Assembly: GCA_018267275.1 (NCBI GenBank)
Contig: JAFDYV010000008.1
Location: 1-64,000 of the forward strand
DNA length: 64,000 nt
Direction: 5' to 3'
From: Bacteroidota bacterium
GTDB lineage: Bacteria; Bacteroidota; Bacteroidia; Cytophagales; Cyclobacteriaceae
Below, one piece after another: positions 41,473 to 50,528 of the stretch (position 1 is the stretch's first letter; the number at the start of each line of letters is the position of its first letter). The notes below the pieces were generated by a model that was given only the letters and a program-made list of their open reading frames with translations, searched no databases and had not been told where the DNA came from. Position numbers and translations under genes: made by a program.

Positions 41473-43755
41473 ATGAAGAACTACATTAAGCATCACCCAT
41501 GGCAAATTGTTGAAGAAGGTTTTGATGCGCACCTCAATCGCATTTCCGAAAGCTTATTCAGCCTCGGCAATGGCCGCATGGGCCAGCGCGCCAACTTTGA
41601 AGAGAAATTTTCGGGCGATACCCACCAGGGCACCTATGTGGCTGGGGTCTATTACCCAGATAAAACGCGAGTAGGCTGGTGGAAAAATGGCTACCCAGAG
41701 TATTTTGCCAAAGTGCTGAACGCGCCCAGCTGGACGAGTATTGGTATTAAAATAGGCAAACACGAACTGGATTTGGCCACCTGTAAAGTCAGTGACTTTA
41801 AGCGCACGCTGGATATGAAGCGTGGCCTGTTGCACCGGTCGTTTATCGCCACCTTACCAGATGGAAAAAAAGTGCAGGTAGATGCACAACGGTTTTGCAG
41901 CATGGCCGATGGCGAGGTGGGTGCGATTCGCTATGCCATCACGCCCATTAATTTTTCGGCCTCGGCCGCCATCACACTGTCGGTAGATGCCGATGTAGTG
42001 AACAAAGATTCCAACTATGATGAAAAGTTTTGGAACGAAGTATCAAAAGAAGCCAAAGCCGGCCTGGCGTTAGTCACTGCCGAAACCAAGAAGACTTTTT
42101 TTCACGTAGCCACTGCCATCACGTATTCCATTCAGGTCGCAGGAAAGGTGGTGAAGGGCAAAGTGAAAATTACCAAGCGCGAAAAATATGCCGACAACGT
42201 GGTAACCATTTCTTTGAAAAAAGGAATGGAAACGGTGATTTACAAGTACGCTGCGGTGCTGTCATCTGAAAACCATCCGAAAAAGAAATTGGCCGAAAGC
42301 GCCAAGAAAAAACTAAAAGCTGCAGCCGAAAAAGGGTTTCAAAAATTGCTGGACGCGCACGTGGCCGTCTGGGCAAATATCTGGTTGAAGTGCGACATCA
42401 GCATTGAGGGAGACGTGGCCGCGCAACAGGGCATTCGCTTCAATATTTTTCAGTTGATGCAGACCTACACAGGCGATGACGCCCGTTTGAACATCGGCCC
42501 GAAGGGATTTACAGGAGAGAAATACGGTGGCAGCACTTACTGGGACACCGAAGCGTATTGTTTACCGTTTTATTTGGGCACATCAGACCCAAAGGTGGCG
42601 CGCAACTTATTGGTATATCGCTACAAGCACTTGCAGCGTGCCATTGAAAATGCGGGCAAGTTAGGCTTTACCAACGGTGCGGCTCTGTACCCGATGGTGA
42701 CGATGAATGGCGAGGAATGTCACAACGAGTGGGAAATTACATTTGAAGAAATCCACCGCAACGGTGCCATTGCCTTCGCGATATTTGACTACATCCGCTA
42801 CACTGGCGATGAAGATTATTTGATTGAGTATGGGCTTGAAGTACTGATTGGTATTTCTCGTTTTTGGTCGCAGCGTATTACGTTCTCTACCGAGAAGCAG
42901 CAGTATGTGATGCTTGGCGTAACCGGCCCGAATGAATACGAGAACAACGTGAACAATAACTGGTACACCAGTTACATCGCGTGCTGGACATTGGAATACA
43001 CACAACATGCGCTGGAGTACGTCCGCAAAAAAGATACTGCGAAGGTGACCAAGTTGCTCGCTAAAATTAAGTTCAACGAATCGGTCGAGACTGCTCGGTG
43101 GAAGGATATTCGCACAAAAATGTATTTGGGCGAAGACAAGCAACGCGGCATTTACTTGCAGCAAGATGGCTTCCTTGATAAAGAATTGTTGACGGTAAAA
43201 GACTTGCGCAAAGAAGATAGGCCATTGAACCAAAAGTGGTCGTGGGACCGAATACTGCGTTCTTGTTTCATCAAGCAGGCAGATGTGTTGCAAGGCTTGT
43301 ATCTGTTTGACGATCGCTTCGATGATGAAACCATCAAACGCAATTTTGATTTCTACGAGCCAATGACGGTACACGAGTCATCACTATCACCCTGCGTGCA
43401 TGTGATTTTGGCTTCCCGCATCGGCTACAAAGAGAAGGCCTACGAAATGTATCTGCGCACTTCTCGTCTCGATTTGGATGACTATAACAATGATACTGAA
43501 GACGGCTGTCATATCACCAGCATGGCAGGCACGTGGATGAGTGTCATCAAAGGATTTGGCGGCATGCGCGTGAAAGATGGTATGGTGCATTTTTCACCCT
43601 ACTTACCTGACCAATGGAAGAGTTATTCCTTCCGCGTTGACTTTAGAGGTCGCGTGCTTCGCGTGAACGTGATGCGGCAAAAGGCGGAAGTGCAGTTGGA
43701 ATCGGGCGAGCCGATGGAGATTGTGTTAAATGGCGCAAAGGTTCAACTTTCTTAG
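41473..43755 (+). CDS. glycoside hydrolase family 65 phosphorylase (maltose phosphorylase type)
   Basis: This 760-residue cytosolic enzyme splits a disaccharide with phosphate and gives beta-glucose 1-phosphate plus the second sugar. The N-terminal beta-sandwich, (alpha/alpha)6 barrel and C-terminal beta-sheet order is that of GH65. The catalytic acid is E488 in GPNEYENN, the position expected for maltose phosphorylases. ECHNEWEITFEEIHRNG and YWDTEAYCLPFYL are also conserved. The pgmB gene upstream and glucokinase support maltose as substrate, but trehalose or kojibiose is possible. Confidence 0.92.
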   Translation: MKNYIKHHPWQIVEEGFDAHLNRISESLFSLGNGRMGQRANFEEKFSGDTHQGTYVAGVYYPDKTRVGWWKNGYPEYFAKVLNAPSWTSIGIKIGKHELDLATCKVSDFKRTLDMKRGLLHRSFIATLPDGKKVQVDAQRFCSMADGEVGAIRYAITPINFSASAAITLSVDADVVNKDSNYDEKFWNEVSKEAKAGLALVTAETKKTFFHVATAITYSIQVAGKVVKGKVKITKREKYADNVVTISLKKGMETVIYKYAAVLSSENHPKKKLAESAKKKLKAAAEKGFQKLLDAHVAVWANIWLKCDISIEGDVAAQQGIRFNIFQLMQTYTGDDARLNIGPKGFTGEKYGGSTYWDTEAYCLPFYLGTSDPKVARNLLVYRYKHLQRAIENAGKLGFTNGAALYPMVTMNGEECHNEWEITFEEIHRNGAIAFAIFDYIRYTGDEDYLIEYGLEVLIGISRFWSQRITFSTEKQQYVMLGVTGPNEYENNVNNNWYTSYIACWTLEYTQHALEYVRKKDTAKVTKLLAKIKFNESVETARWKDIRTKMYLGEDKQRGIYLQQDGFLDKELLTVKDLRKEDRPLNQKWSWDRILRSCFIKQADVLQGLYLFDDRFDDETIKRNFDFYEPMTVHESSLSPCVHVILASRIGYKEKAYEMYLRTSRLDLDDYNNDTEDGCHITSMAGTWMSVIKGFGGMRVKDGMVHFSPYLPDQWKSYSFRVDFRGRVLRVNVMRQKAEVQLESGEPMEIVLNGAKVQLS

Positions 43756-43811
43756 TTTCCGGTTTCCGGTTTCCGGTTACAGCGATAACCTGAACCTGGC
43801 AACTGGCAACC
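43756..43811 (+). repeat. inverted period-7 arms before the WbqC gene
   Basis: TTTCCGG occurs three times in perfect tandem (43756-43776). After a short loop, the right arm (43787-43811) reads AACCTG, AACCTGGC, AACTGGC, AACC, largely complementary. It ends 10 bases before the ATG at 43822. Confidence 0.65.
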
Positions 43812-43821
43812 TTGTTTACCC

Positions 43822-44517
43822 ATGAGCAAGACAGTCGCCATTGTTCAATCGAATTACATTCCTTGGAAGGGCTATTTTGATTTGATCAGGCGAGCGGATG
43901 CGTTTGTCTTGTTAGATGATGTGCAGTATACACGCAGAGATTGGCGCAATCGCAACCTCATTAAAACCAACAACGGGCTGCAGTGGCTGACCATCCCGGT
44001 AGATGTAAAAGGTCAGTTCGAAATTAAGATCAATGAAGTAACCGTGGCTGATCTAAGCTGGGCACAAGACCATTGGAACAAAATCAAGCAATGGTATGGC
44101 AAAGCACAGCACTTTAAGGCTTTTGCACCAATGGTTGAAGAGGCTTATCTCTCCATGCATGAGTCCTCGCTGAGCAAAATCAATTTTCAGTTCATTCAGA
44201 TCATCAACAAAATCCTTGAAATAGAAACACCTATTTTCTGGTCGCACGATTTTAATACCACCAATGAAAAATCAACGCGACTGTTAGAGCTATGCCAGCA
44301 CTTGGGTGCCGACCGCTATTTATCTGGCCCTGCCGCCAAAAGTTACCTGGATGTTTCGCTGTTTCAGCAAGCGGGTATCGAGGTGGAGTGGATGGATTAC
44401 ACTGGTTACCCTGTTTACAACCAATTATTTGGGGAGTTTGCCCATGGTGTTACCGTGCTAGACTTAATTTTTAATGAGGGAAATAATGCAAAAAAATACT
44501 TACTTCCCGTAATTTAG
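43822..44517 (+). CDS. WbqC family protein
   Basis: This 231-residue protein begins VAIVQSNYIPWKGYFDLI, the WbqC-family signature, followed by YTRRDWRNRN and LIK. Members are found in O-antigen or surface-polysaccharide clusters and are thought to act on nucleotide sugars or their transfer. The exact reaction is unsettled. It opens the glycan module that continues with GT2, methyltransferase, flippase and aminotransferase genes. Confidence 0.85.
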   Translation: MSKTVAIVQSNYIPWKGYFDLIRRADAFVLLDDVQYTRRDWRNRNLIKTNNGLQWLTIPVDVKGQFEIKINEVTVADLSWAQDHWNKIKQWYGKAQHFKAFAPMVEEAYLSMHESSLSKINFQFIQIINKILEIETPIFWSHDFNTTNEKSTRLLELCQHLGADRYLSGPAAKSYLDVSLFQQAGIEVEWMDYTGYPVYNQLFGEFAHGVTVLDLIFNEGNNAKKYLLPVI

Positions 44518-44579
44518 AGCCTTAAGCGGGTGCGCGGCAATCCTGGTTTGTCCCTCATCTGCTACCTAAACCGTATACT

Positions 44580-45503
44580 TTGAAGCTGTCTATCGTTTCT
44601 ACGCTTTACTATTCCCAAAATTATCTCGATGAGTTTTGTGGCCGTTGCATTCAAATAGCTCAAAAAATCACCGATGACATTGAATTCATATTGGTCAATG
44701 ATGGTTCTCCCGACCAGTCGTTGCAAGAGGCATTGGCCATTCAGCAGAAACATTCGTTCGTCACCATTGTAGATTTATCGCGCAACTTCGGGCATCACCG
44801 CGCCATTATGACTGGCCTGCAACAAGCCACGGGTGATTATATATTTTTGATTGATTGCGATTTGGAAGAAAGCCCCGAGTTGTTGGAAGCCTTTTACCAA
44901 AAGATGCAAAGTGATAATTCGTTGGATGTAGTATACGGATTGCAGACCAAGCGCAAAGGCAATTGGTTTGAGCGCTTCAGCGGAAGAATGTTTTACAAGT
45001 TGCTATCGGTGCTAACCAGCGTAGAGTATCCATCGGACACGTTCACCGCACGGTTGATGACCAGGCGTTATGTGCAGTCGGTATTGCGGTACCCCGAAAA
45101 AGAGCTTGACATTTGGGGCGTGTTTGTGTTAACCGGCTACAACCAAGCGGGCGTGCCCGCCACAAAGGGCTTTAAAGGCAAAAGCACTTATTCGTTTTAT
45201 AAGAAGTTGCGGATGGCGGTGGAAATCATCACCAGTTTAAGCCATCGGCCATTGTACTTAACTTTCTTGCTCGGTATTTTTATCACGTTTATTTCGTTGG
45301 GGATTATTGCCTCGTTGATTTATCGAAAATGGATTAACAATATTGATGTGGAAGGATGGGCGAGTATTTTGGCAAGCGTCTGGTTTTTGGGTGGGTTGGT
45401 GCTCATGGTGTTAGGAGTAATTGCCATCTATTTATCGAAGATTTTTCTTGAGATAAAAAATAGGCCATTGACTATTGTGAAGGAAGTTTATAAAGGCAAA
45501 TGA
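44580..45503 (+). CDS. polyprenyl-phosphate glycosyltransferase, GT2 family
   Basis: This 307-residue GT2 enzyme has the N-terminal GT-A fold with VNDGSPDQS, DLSRNFGHHRA and IDCDLEE (metal-binding). Two C-terminal membrane helices lie at ~225-255 and ~265-290. This is the DPM1/GtrB/ArnC layout that loads a sugar onto a lipid carrier at the inner membrane face. The start is TTG at 44580, which gives MKLSIVSTLYYS. The stop overlaps the methyltransferase start by four bases. Confidence 0.9.
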   Translation: MKLSIVSTLYYSQNYLDEFCGRCIQIAQKITDDIEFILVNDGSPDQSLQEALAIQQKHSFVTIVDLSRNFGHHRAIMTGLQQATGDYIFLIDCDLEESPELLEAFYQKMQSDNSLDVVYGLQTKRKGNWFERFSGRMFYKLLSVLTSVEYPSDTFTARLMTRRYVQSVLRYPEKELDIWGVFVLTGYNQAGVPATKGFKGKSTYSFYKKLRMAVEIITSLSHRPLYLTFLLGIFITFISLGIIASLIYRKWINNIDVEGWASILASVWFLGGLVLMVLGVIAIYLSKIFLEIKNRPLTIVKEVYKGK

Positions 45504-46123
45504 TTAACGCAGACATAGAGCGATACTACCAAAAAAACTTATCGACACACGGTGCCAGTGCCGAAGGCGTGGGCTGGAAGAATGCTGAAGCCCAGCGCGT
45601 GCGGTTCGAACAGTTACTTAAAGTCATTTACACCGAAGGGCAGTTTTCCATCAATGATGTGGGCTGCGGGGTAGGCGATTTGTCGGCATACCTCACGGAG
45701 AAAAAGTATCAATTCAGCTACAAAGGCTACGATGTGCTGGAAAGTATGATTAGTGAAGCGAGGGAAAAGTACTTGGAAAATGGCACGCGCCAATTTTTTC
45801 AGGTAGACGACCTCGCGCAAATGCAGCCTGCCGATTATTCAGTCGCGAGCGGCATTTTCAATTTAAAGTTTGAAGTAACCGAAGAGCATTGGAAGCAGTA
45901 TATCTTAAAAACGCTGGAGGTAATGAATGAAAAAAGCAAGTTTGGTTTTTCATTCAATGCGTTGACTTCGTATTCAGATGCTGCATTTATGAAGGCTGAG
46001 TTGTACTATTCGAATCCCGGTTGGTTATTTGACTATTGCAAAACGCGTTTTGCTAAAAATGTGGCATTGCTTCATGACTACAGCCAGTATGATTTCACTA
46101 TTTTGGTAAAGAAAAACTTTTAA
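45500..46123 (+). CDS. class I SAM-dependent methyltransferase
   Basis: This 207-residue protein has motif I in NDVGCGVGDLSAYL and motif II around YKGYDVLESMI. Its target may be the sugar carried by the GT2 product or an intermediate; this comes from position only. It overlaps the GT2 gene (ATGA) and stops two bases before the flippase gene. Confidence 0.85.
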   Translation: MINADIERYYQKNLSTHGASAEGVGWKNAEAQRVRFEQLLKVIYTEGQFSINDVGCGVGDLSAYLTEKKYQFSYKGYDVLESMISEAREKYLENGTRQFFQVDDLAQMQPADYSVASGIFNLKFEVTEEHWKQYILKTLEVMNEKSKFGFSFNALTSYSDAAFMKAELYYSNPGWLFDYCKTRFAKNVALLHDYSQYDFTILVKKNF

Positions 46124-46125
46124 TC

Positions 46126-46488
46126 ATGGGCTACCTTTATATTGCCCTTACTGTTTTGTTTTCTGCCTACGGGCAACTCATTCTCAAATGGCGGTTGAAT
46201 CAGTTGGGCGTAGTACCACAGCCATTAAAAGAAAAATTCATCTTCTTGTTTTGGGCCGTATTTGACCCCTACATTTTCTCTGGCTTTGTAGCCGCTTTTT
46301 TGGCAAGCCTAACTTGGATGGCCGCACTCACTAAGTTTGAATTGTCGCAAGCCTATCCATTCACCAGCATGTCGTTTGTGGTGGTGCTGGTAGCCAGTTA
46401 TTTTTTATTGAATGAACCGGTTACGTGGGCAAAAATTGCGGGGTGCGGGCTGATTGTGGCCGGTTTGGTATTAATGTCGCGTGGATGA
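46126..46488 (+). CDS. SMR/EamA-type transporter, ArnE-like flippase subunit
   Basis: This 120-residue, four-helix protein resembles the small multidrug resistance fold and half of an EamA transporter. ELSQAYPFTSMSFVVVLVASYFLL is the family's conserved segment. ArnE/ArnF proteins of this type flip aminosugar-loaded lipid carriers. Only one subunit is in view. It overlaps the aminotransferase start in ATGA. Confidence 0.85.
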   Translation: MGYLYIALTVLFSAYGQLILKWRLNQLGVVPQPLKEKFIFLFWAVFDPYIFSGFVAAFLASLTWMAALTKFELSQAYPFTSMSFVVVLVASYFLLNEPVTWAKIAGCGLIVAGLVLMSRG

Positions 46489-47645
46489 TTGGCTTTAACA
46501 AACCATATTTTTCGGGTAAGGAATTACAGTATATCCAAGAAGCTATTCGTTTAGAAAAACTTTCGGGCAACGGTGAGTTCACCCAACGCTGCCAGAGTTT
46601 TTTTGAGCAACGCTATGGGTTCAAAAAAACTTTGCTTACCCAATCTTGCACAGCAGCTTTGGAGATGGCCGCCATTTTACTGGACATAAAGCCTGGCGAT
46701 GAGGTAATCATGCCGTCTTACACATTTGTTTCGACAGCCAATGCCTTTGTGCTGCGCGGTGCAAAAATTGTGTTTGCCGACTCCAACGAAAATGAACCGA
46801 ACATTTCGGTAGCTCATGTAGCCCAACTAATTTCAGCTAAAACGAGAGCGATTGTTGTAGTGCACTATGCCGGTGTGGCATGCGACATGGATGCCATCAT
46901 GGCGTTGGCAAAAAAGAATAACCTGTTTGTAGTTGAAGATGCGGCTCAAGCCATTGATTCATTCTATCGCAATAAATCCCTTGGCTCCATTGGCCATGTA
47001 GCGGCTTTCTCGTTTCACGAAACCAAGAACATTATTTCTGGCGAGGGCGGAATGTTGGTCATCAACGATGAACAATTCGTTAAACGTGCCGAAATCATTT
47101 GGGAAAAAGGAACCAATCGCTCCGCCTTTTTTAGGGGTGAGGTAGACAAATACAATTGGGTCGATGTAGGGTCATCTTTTTTACCGTCTGAAATAACAGC
47201 AGCATTTTTGTGGGCACAATTGGAGCAACTCGATTTCATTCAACAAAGGCGGAAACAGCATTGGCAACAATATTGGGATGGGTTGAAAGAGATGGCCAAT
47301 GCCAAGTTTTTTCAGTTACCGGTTATCCCCGAATACGCCACTAACAATGCCCATATTTTTTATCTGTCTACTACCAGTTCAGTGGCCCAACGCGTATTGC
47401 TATACTGTTTAAAGCATGCTGGGGTGCAGGCCATCTTCCACTACTTGCCGTTGCACCAAAGCCCATTTTTTACGCAAGGCAGCGCACCGGCCAAATTGCC
47501 GAATGCAGAGCGGTTTGCCGAAACACTTATTCGGTTGCCACTGTTTGTTGAGCTGACCCATTCCGATATAGCCCAAGCTTGCGCGGCCGTTAAGACTTGT
47601 TTCGATTTGAAGCATGCGGAACTTCAACCAGCTGGCAACCCGTAA
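46485..47645 (+). CDS. DegT/DnrJ/EryC1 sugar aminotransferase
   Basis: From the ATG at 46485 (386 residues) the protein begins MIGFNKPYFSGKEL, the start expected for RffA/FdtB-type transaminases. A longer frame starting at 46425 runs through the flippase gene. PLP contacts are TSCTA-like LTQSCTAALEMA, VVEDAAQAID, and the Schiff-base lysine in SFHETKNIISGEGG. It would amino-transfer to a nucleotide-linked 4-keto-6-deoxy sugar. Confidence 0.9.
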   Translation: MIGFNKPYFSGKELQYIQEAIRLEKLSGNGEFTQRCQSFFEQRYGFKKTLLTQSCTAALEMAAILLDIKPGDEVIMPSYTFVSTANAFVLRGAKIVFADSNENEPNISVAHVAQLISAKTRAIVVVHYAGVACDMDAIMALAKKNNLFVVEDAAQAIDSFYRNKSLGSIGHVAAFSFHETKNIISGEGGMLVINDEQFVKRAEIIWEKGTNRSAFFRGEVDKYNWVDVGSSFLPSEITAAFLWAQLEQLDFIQQRRKQHWQQYWDGLKEMANAKFFQLPVIPEYATNNAHIFYLSTTSSVAQRVLLYCLKHAGVQAIFHYLPLHQSPFFTQGSAPAKLPNAERFAETLIRLPLFVELTHSDIAQACAAVKTCFDLKHAELQPAGNP

Positions 47646-47781
47646 ATTCTGTTGCCCCACAAAAAAAATCCTCTACTGTCGGTATAAATCTTACTTATAG
47701 CAACGATTTATTTGCTATTTTTCAATGCTGATTTTGATTGGGTGATTTGGGCATCTGAAATTTGAAATGTTAAATTAAAAT

Positions 47782-48939
47782 ATGAATCGAAAATTAAGAA
47801 TGGGCATGGTAGGCGGAGGCAAAGATGCCTTCATAGGTTCTATCCACCGCATTGCTGCCAACATGGATGGTTTGGTAGAAGTAGTAGCCGGTGCATTAAG
47901 CATCAATCCCGAAATTGCCAAAGAGAGCGGTAAGGCAATTTTTCTAGACCCCGAACGCACCTACCTGACATATGAGGAAATGTTGGAGAAAGAAAGCAAG
48001 TTGCCCGCAGAAAAAAGGATAGAATTCGTGACTATTGTGACTCCCAACTTCGCACACTTTGCACCAGCGATGGCTGCGTTGGACAAGGGTTTTCACGTAG
48101 TGATAGAAAAGCCTATCACCTTTACGCTTGACGAAGCCAAGCAATTGAAAAAGAAAGTAGAGGAAACAGGTTTGATCCTATGCTTGACCCATACCTATTC
48201 GGGCTACCCTATGGTGCGGCAGGCACGGGCTATGATGCGTGATGGCGTATTCGGCAAAATCCGTAAAGTGGTGGTTGAATATCCACAAGGCTGGCTCAGC
48301 AAGTTGAGCGAGCGTGAAGGCAACGCACAAGCGGTCTGGCGCACCGATCCAAAGAAGTCGGGTAAAGCAGGTGCCATGGGCGATATCGGCACGCATGCCG
48401 CCCACTTGGCGGAGTTCATTACTGGGCTCAAAATCACGCACCTGTGTGCCGATTTGAATGCCTTGGTACCAGGCCGTATGTTAGATGACGATGGCAACGT
48501 GTTGTTGAAGTTTGATAACGGTGCTGCCGGGGTACTCATCGCTTCGCAAGTGGCGGCAGGAGAAGAAAATGCGTTGCGGATTCGTGTGTATGGAGAGCAT
48601 GGAGGACTGGAATGGGCGCAGATGGAACCGAATTCACTGATTGTGAAATGGCTCGATAAGCCCACGCAGATTTTACGTGCTGGCACCAATGGCTTTTTGC
48701 ATGGCGAAGCGATCTTTAATGCGCGCACACCGGGCGGGCATCCCGAAGGTTACTTAGAGGCGTTTGCCAATTTGTACCGAAACTTCGCTATCGCGTTGTC
48801 ATCTCGCATCGATGGCACTCCAGCACCTCCGCATGTCAATTTCCCCACAGTGGATGACGGTATTAGGGGCATGGCATTTATCGATTCAGTGGTAAAGAGT
48901 GGGCAAAGCAAAGAAAAGTGGACGCCATTTGAAATTTGA
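47782..48939 (+). CDS. Gfo/Idh/MocA family oxidoreductase
   Basis: This 385-residue NAD(P)-dependent oxidoreductase has the start LRMGMVGGGKDAFIGSIHR and the EKP motif in VIEKPITF at about residue 112. The C-terminal domain includes GDIGTHAAHLAEFI with a likely catalytic histidine. Members oxidise or reduce sugars and sugar acids, and some make or remove 3-keto groups on glycosides. It starts the cluster that also holds two isomerases and a DUF1080 protein, which supports a sugar-oxidation role. Confidence 0.88.
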   Translation: MNRKLRMGMVGGGKDAFIGSIHRIAANMDGLVEVVAGALSINPEIAKESGKAIFLDPERTYLTYEEMLEKESKLPAEKRIEFVTIVTPNFAHFAPAMAALDKGFHVVIEKPITFTLDEAKQLKKKVEETGLILCLTHTYSGYPMVRQARAMMRDGVFGKIRKVVVEYPQGWLSKLSEREGNAQAVWRTDPKKSGKAGAMGDIGTHAAHLAEFITGLKITHLCADLNALVPGRMLDDDGNVLLKFDNGAAGVLIASQVAAGEENALRIRVYGEHGGLEWAQMEPNSLIVKWLDKPTQILRAGTNGFLHGEAIFNARTPGGHPEGYLEAFANLYRNFAIALSSRIDGTPAPPHVNFPTVDDGIRGMAFIDSVVKSGQSKEKWTPFEI

Positions 48940-48988
48940 TTTCGCAATTCGTTCATTCTATAATTTGAAAATTGACTGCTAACTCAGA

Positions 48989-49016
48989 AACTCTAACCTC
49001 CAACTTCTAACCTCGA
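48989..49016 (+). repeat. period-7 leader repeat before the isomerase gene
   Basis: AACTCTA, ACCTCCA, ACTTCTA, ACCTCGA run in perfect register and end four bases before the ATG at 49021. Confidence 0.6.
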
Positions 49017-49020
49017 GCAG

Positions 49021-50073
49021 ATGACGACAATTAAAGGCCCAGCTATTTTTCTTGCACAGTTTATGGGCGATGAACCTCCGTTCGACAACTTGAAGTCCAT
49101 TTGCAAATGGGCCGCTTCATTGGGTTATGTAGGTGTACAAATCCCCACATGGGATGCCCGCTGTATCGACTTAAAAAAGGCGGCCGAGAGCAAAGACTAT
49201 GCAGATGAACTCCGCGAAACAGTTGAATCATGCGGTCTTCAAATCACTGAGCTGTCAACTCATTTGCAAGGTCAGCTGGTGGCCGTACACCCTGCGTATG
49301 ATACTATGTTTGATGGCTTCGCGCCAAAGTCTGTGAAGGGTAATCCAAAAGAACGTACCAAGTGGGCCGTTGAGCAGTTGAAGTTGGCAGCAAAGGCAAG
49401 CAAGAATTTAGGTTTGAATGCCCATGCAACTTTTTCGGGCGCATTGATGTGGCATACTGTTTACCCGTGGCCACAACGCCCTGCTGGTTTGGTTGAAGAT
49501 GGCTTTGCCGAACTGGCAAAACGTTGGTTGCCAATCTTAAATGCTTTTGATAAAGCAGGCGTGGATGTTTGCTACGAAATTCACCCAGGCGAAGACCTGC
49601 ACGATGGTGTCACGTTCGAGCGGTTTTGGGAAGCTACCGGCTGCCATACGCGCTGCAATATTCTTTATGACCCCAGCCATTTTGTTTTGCAACAACTGGA
49701 TTACAAGCAGTACATCGATTTTTACCACTCGTTCATCAAAATGTTTCACGTTAAAGATGCTGAGTTCAATCCAACGGGAAAAAGCGGTGTGTATGGGGGC
49801 TATCAAAGTTGGGTAGATCGCCCTGGCCGATTTAGGTCACCTGGCGATGGTCAGGTTGATTTCAAAACGATATTTAGTAAATTGGCTCAATATGGTTATA
49901 ATGGATGGGCTGTGCTGGAGTGGGAGTGCTGCATCAAACACCCAGAGCAAGGCGCAAAAGAGGGAGCACCGTTTATCAAGAACCATATTATTCGCGTTAC
50001 AGAAAAAGCATTTGATGATTTTGCTTCTGCTGGAAAAAACCCAAAGCTGAACAAGACAATTCTAGGAATATAA
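49021..50073 (+). CDS. sugar phosphate isomerase/epimerase-type TIM barrel protein
   Basis: This 350-residue TIM-barrel protein of the AP-endonuclease-2 superfamily has metal-site motifs YEIHPGEDLHDG, YDPSHFVLQQLD and FHVKDAEFN, in the order seen in xylose isomerase-like enzymes. No signal peptide is present, so it is cytosolic. It directly precedes the cytochrome c gene and belongs to the presumed 3-keto-sugar pathway. The actual reaction cannot be read off the sequence. Confidence 0.87.
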   Translation: MTTIKGPAIFLAQFMGDEPPFDNLKSICKWAASLGYVGVQIPTWDARCIDLKKAAESKDYADELRETVESCGLQITELSTHLQGQLVAVHPAYDTMFDGFAPKSVKGNPKERTKWAVEQLKLAAKASKNLGLNAHATFSGALMWHTVYPWPQRPAGLVEDGFAELAKRWLPILNAFDKAGVDVCYEIHPGEDLHDGVTFERFWEATGCHTRCNILYDPSHFVLQQLDYKQYIDFYHSFIKMFHVKDAEFNPTGKSGVYGGYQSWVDRPGRFRSPGDGQVDFKTIFSKLAQYGYNGWAVLEWECCIKHPEQGAKEGAPFIKNHIIRVTEKAFDDFASAGKNPKLNKTILGI

Positions 50074-50086
50074 AACAACTCAACCC

Positions 50087-50503
50087 ATGAAGATAACATC
50101 AACCTTGACAACAGCATTGATATCGGCCACCGTACTTTTTTATGCTTGTGGCGGAAAAGAAAAGAAAACCGTTACCGAAGACTACGGCACACCACAAGAA
50201 ACCATTGACGCCCCAGATGTGGCAGCCGATGCCATTACGCAGGGTGAATCGTTGGTGAAAGCAAGTGATTGTAAAACTTGCCATCACATCACAAATAAAA
50301 TCATCGGGCCATCGCATACTGATGTTGCCAAGAAGTATGAGTTTACAAAAGCAAATGTAGAATTGTTGGCAGGGAAGATTATTAAAGGTGGCTCAGGCGT
50401 ATGGGGAGAAGTGTTGATGGCGGCACACCCAGATATTACGCAAGCTGATGCAGAGAAAATGGCACGTTACGTGCTTTCGTTGGATGGTGAAACAGAACAT
50501 TGA
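50087..50503 (+). CDS. monoheme cytochrome c lipoprotein
   Basis: This 138-residue protein has a lipoprotein signal ending FYACGG (C21), and a single heme site, CKTCHHITNKIIGPSH. An axial methionine is likely in the GEVLMAAHP segment. It resembles cytochromes c551/c552. Its place between an isomerase and a DUF1080 gene suggests it takes electrons from a periplasmic sugar dehydrogenase. Confidence 0.9.
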   Translation: MKITSTLTTALISATVLFYACGGKEKKTVTEDYGTPQETIDAPDVAADAITQGESLVKASDCKTCHHITNKIIGPSHTDVAKKYEFTKANVELLAGKIIKGGSGVWGEVLMAAHPDITQADAEKMARYVLSLDGETEH

Positions 50504-50528
50504 GATATATACGAATAAACTAACTAAC

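Noticed and set aside
46425..46484. Extended start of the aminotransferase
   Set aside because: It overlaps the flippase gene by about 60 bases; the ATG at 46485 fits both the family start and an ATGA overlap.
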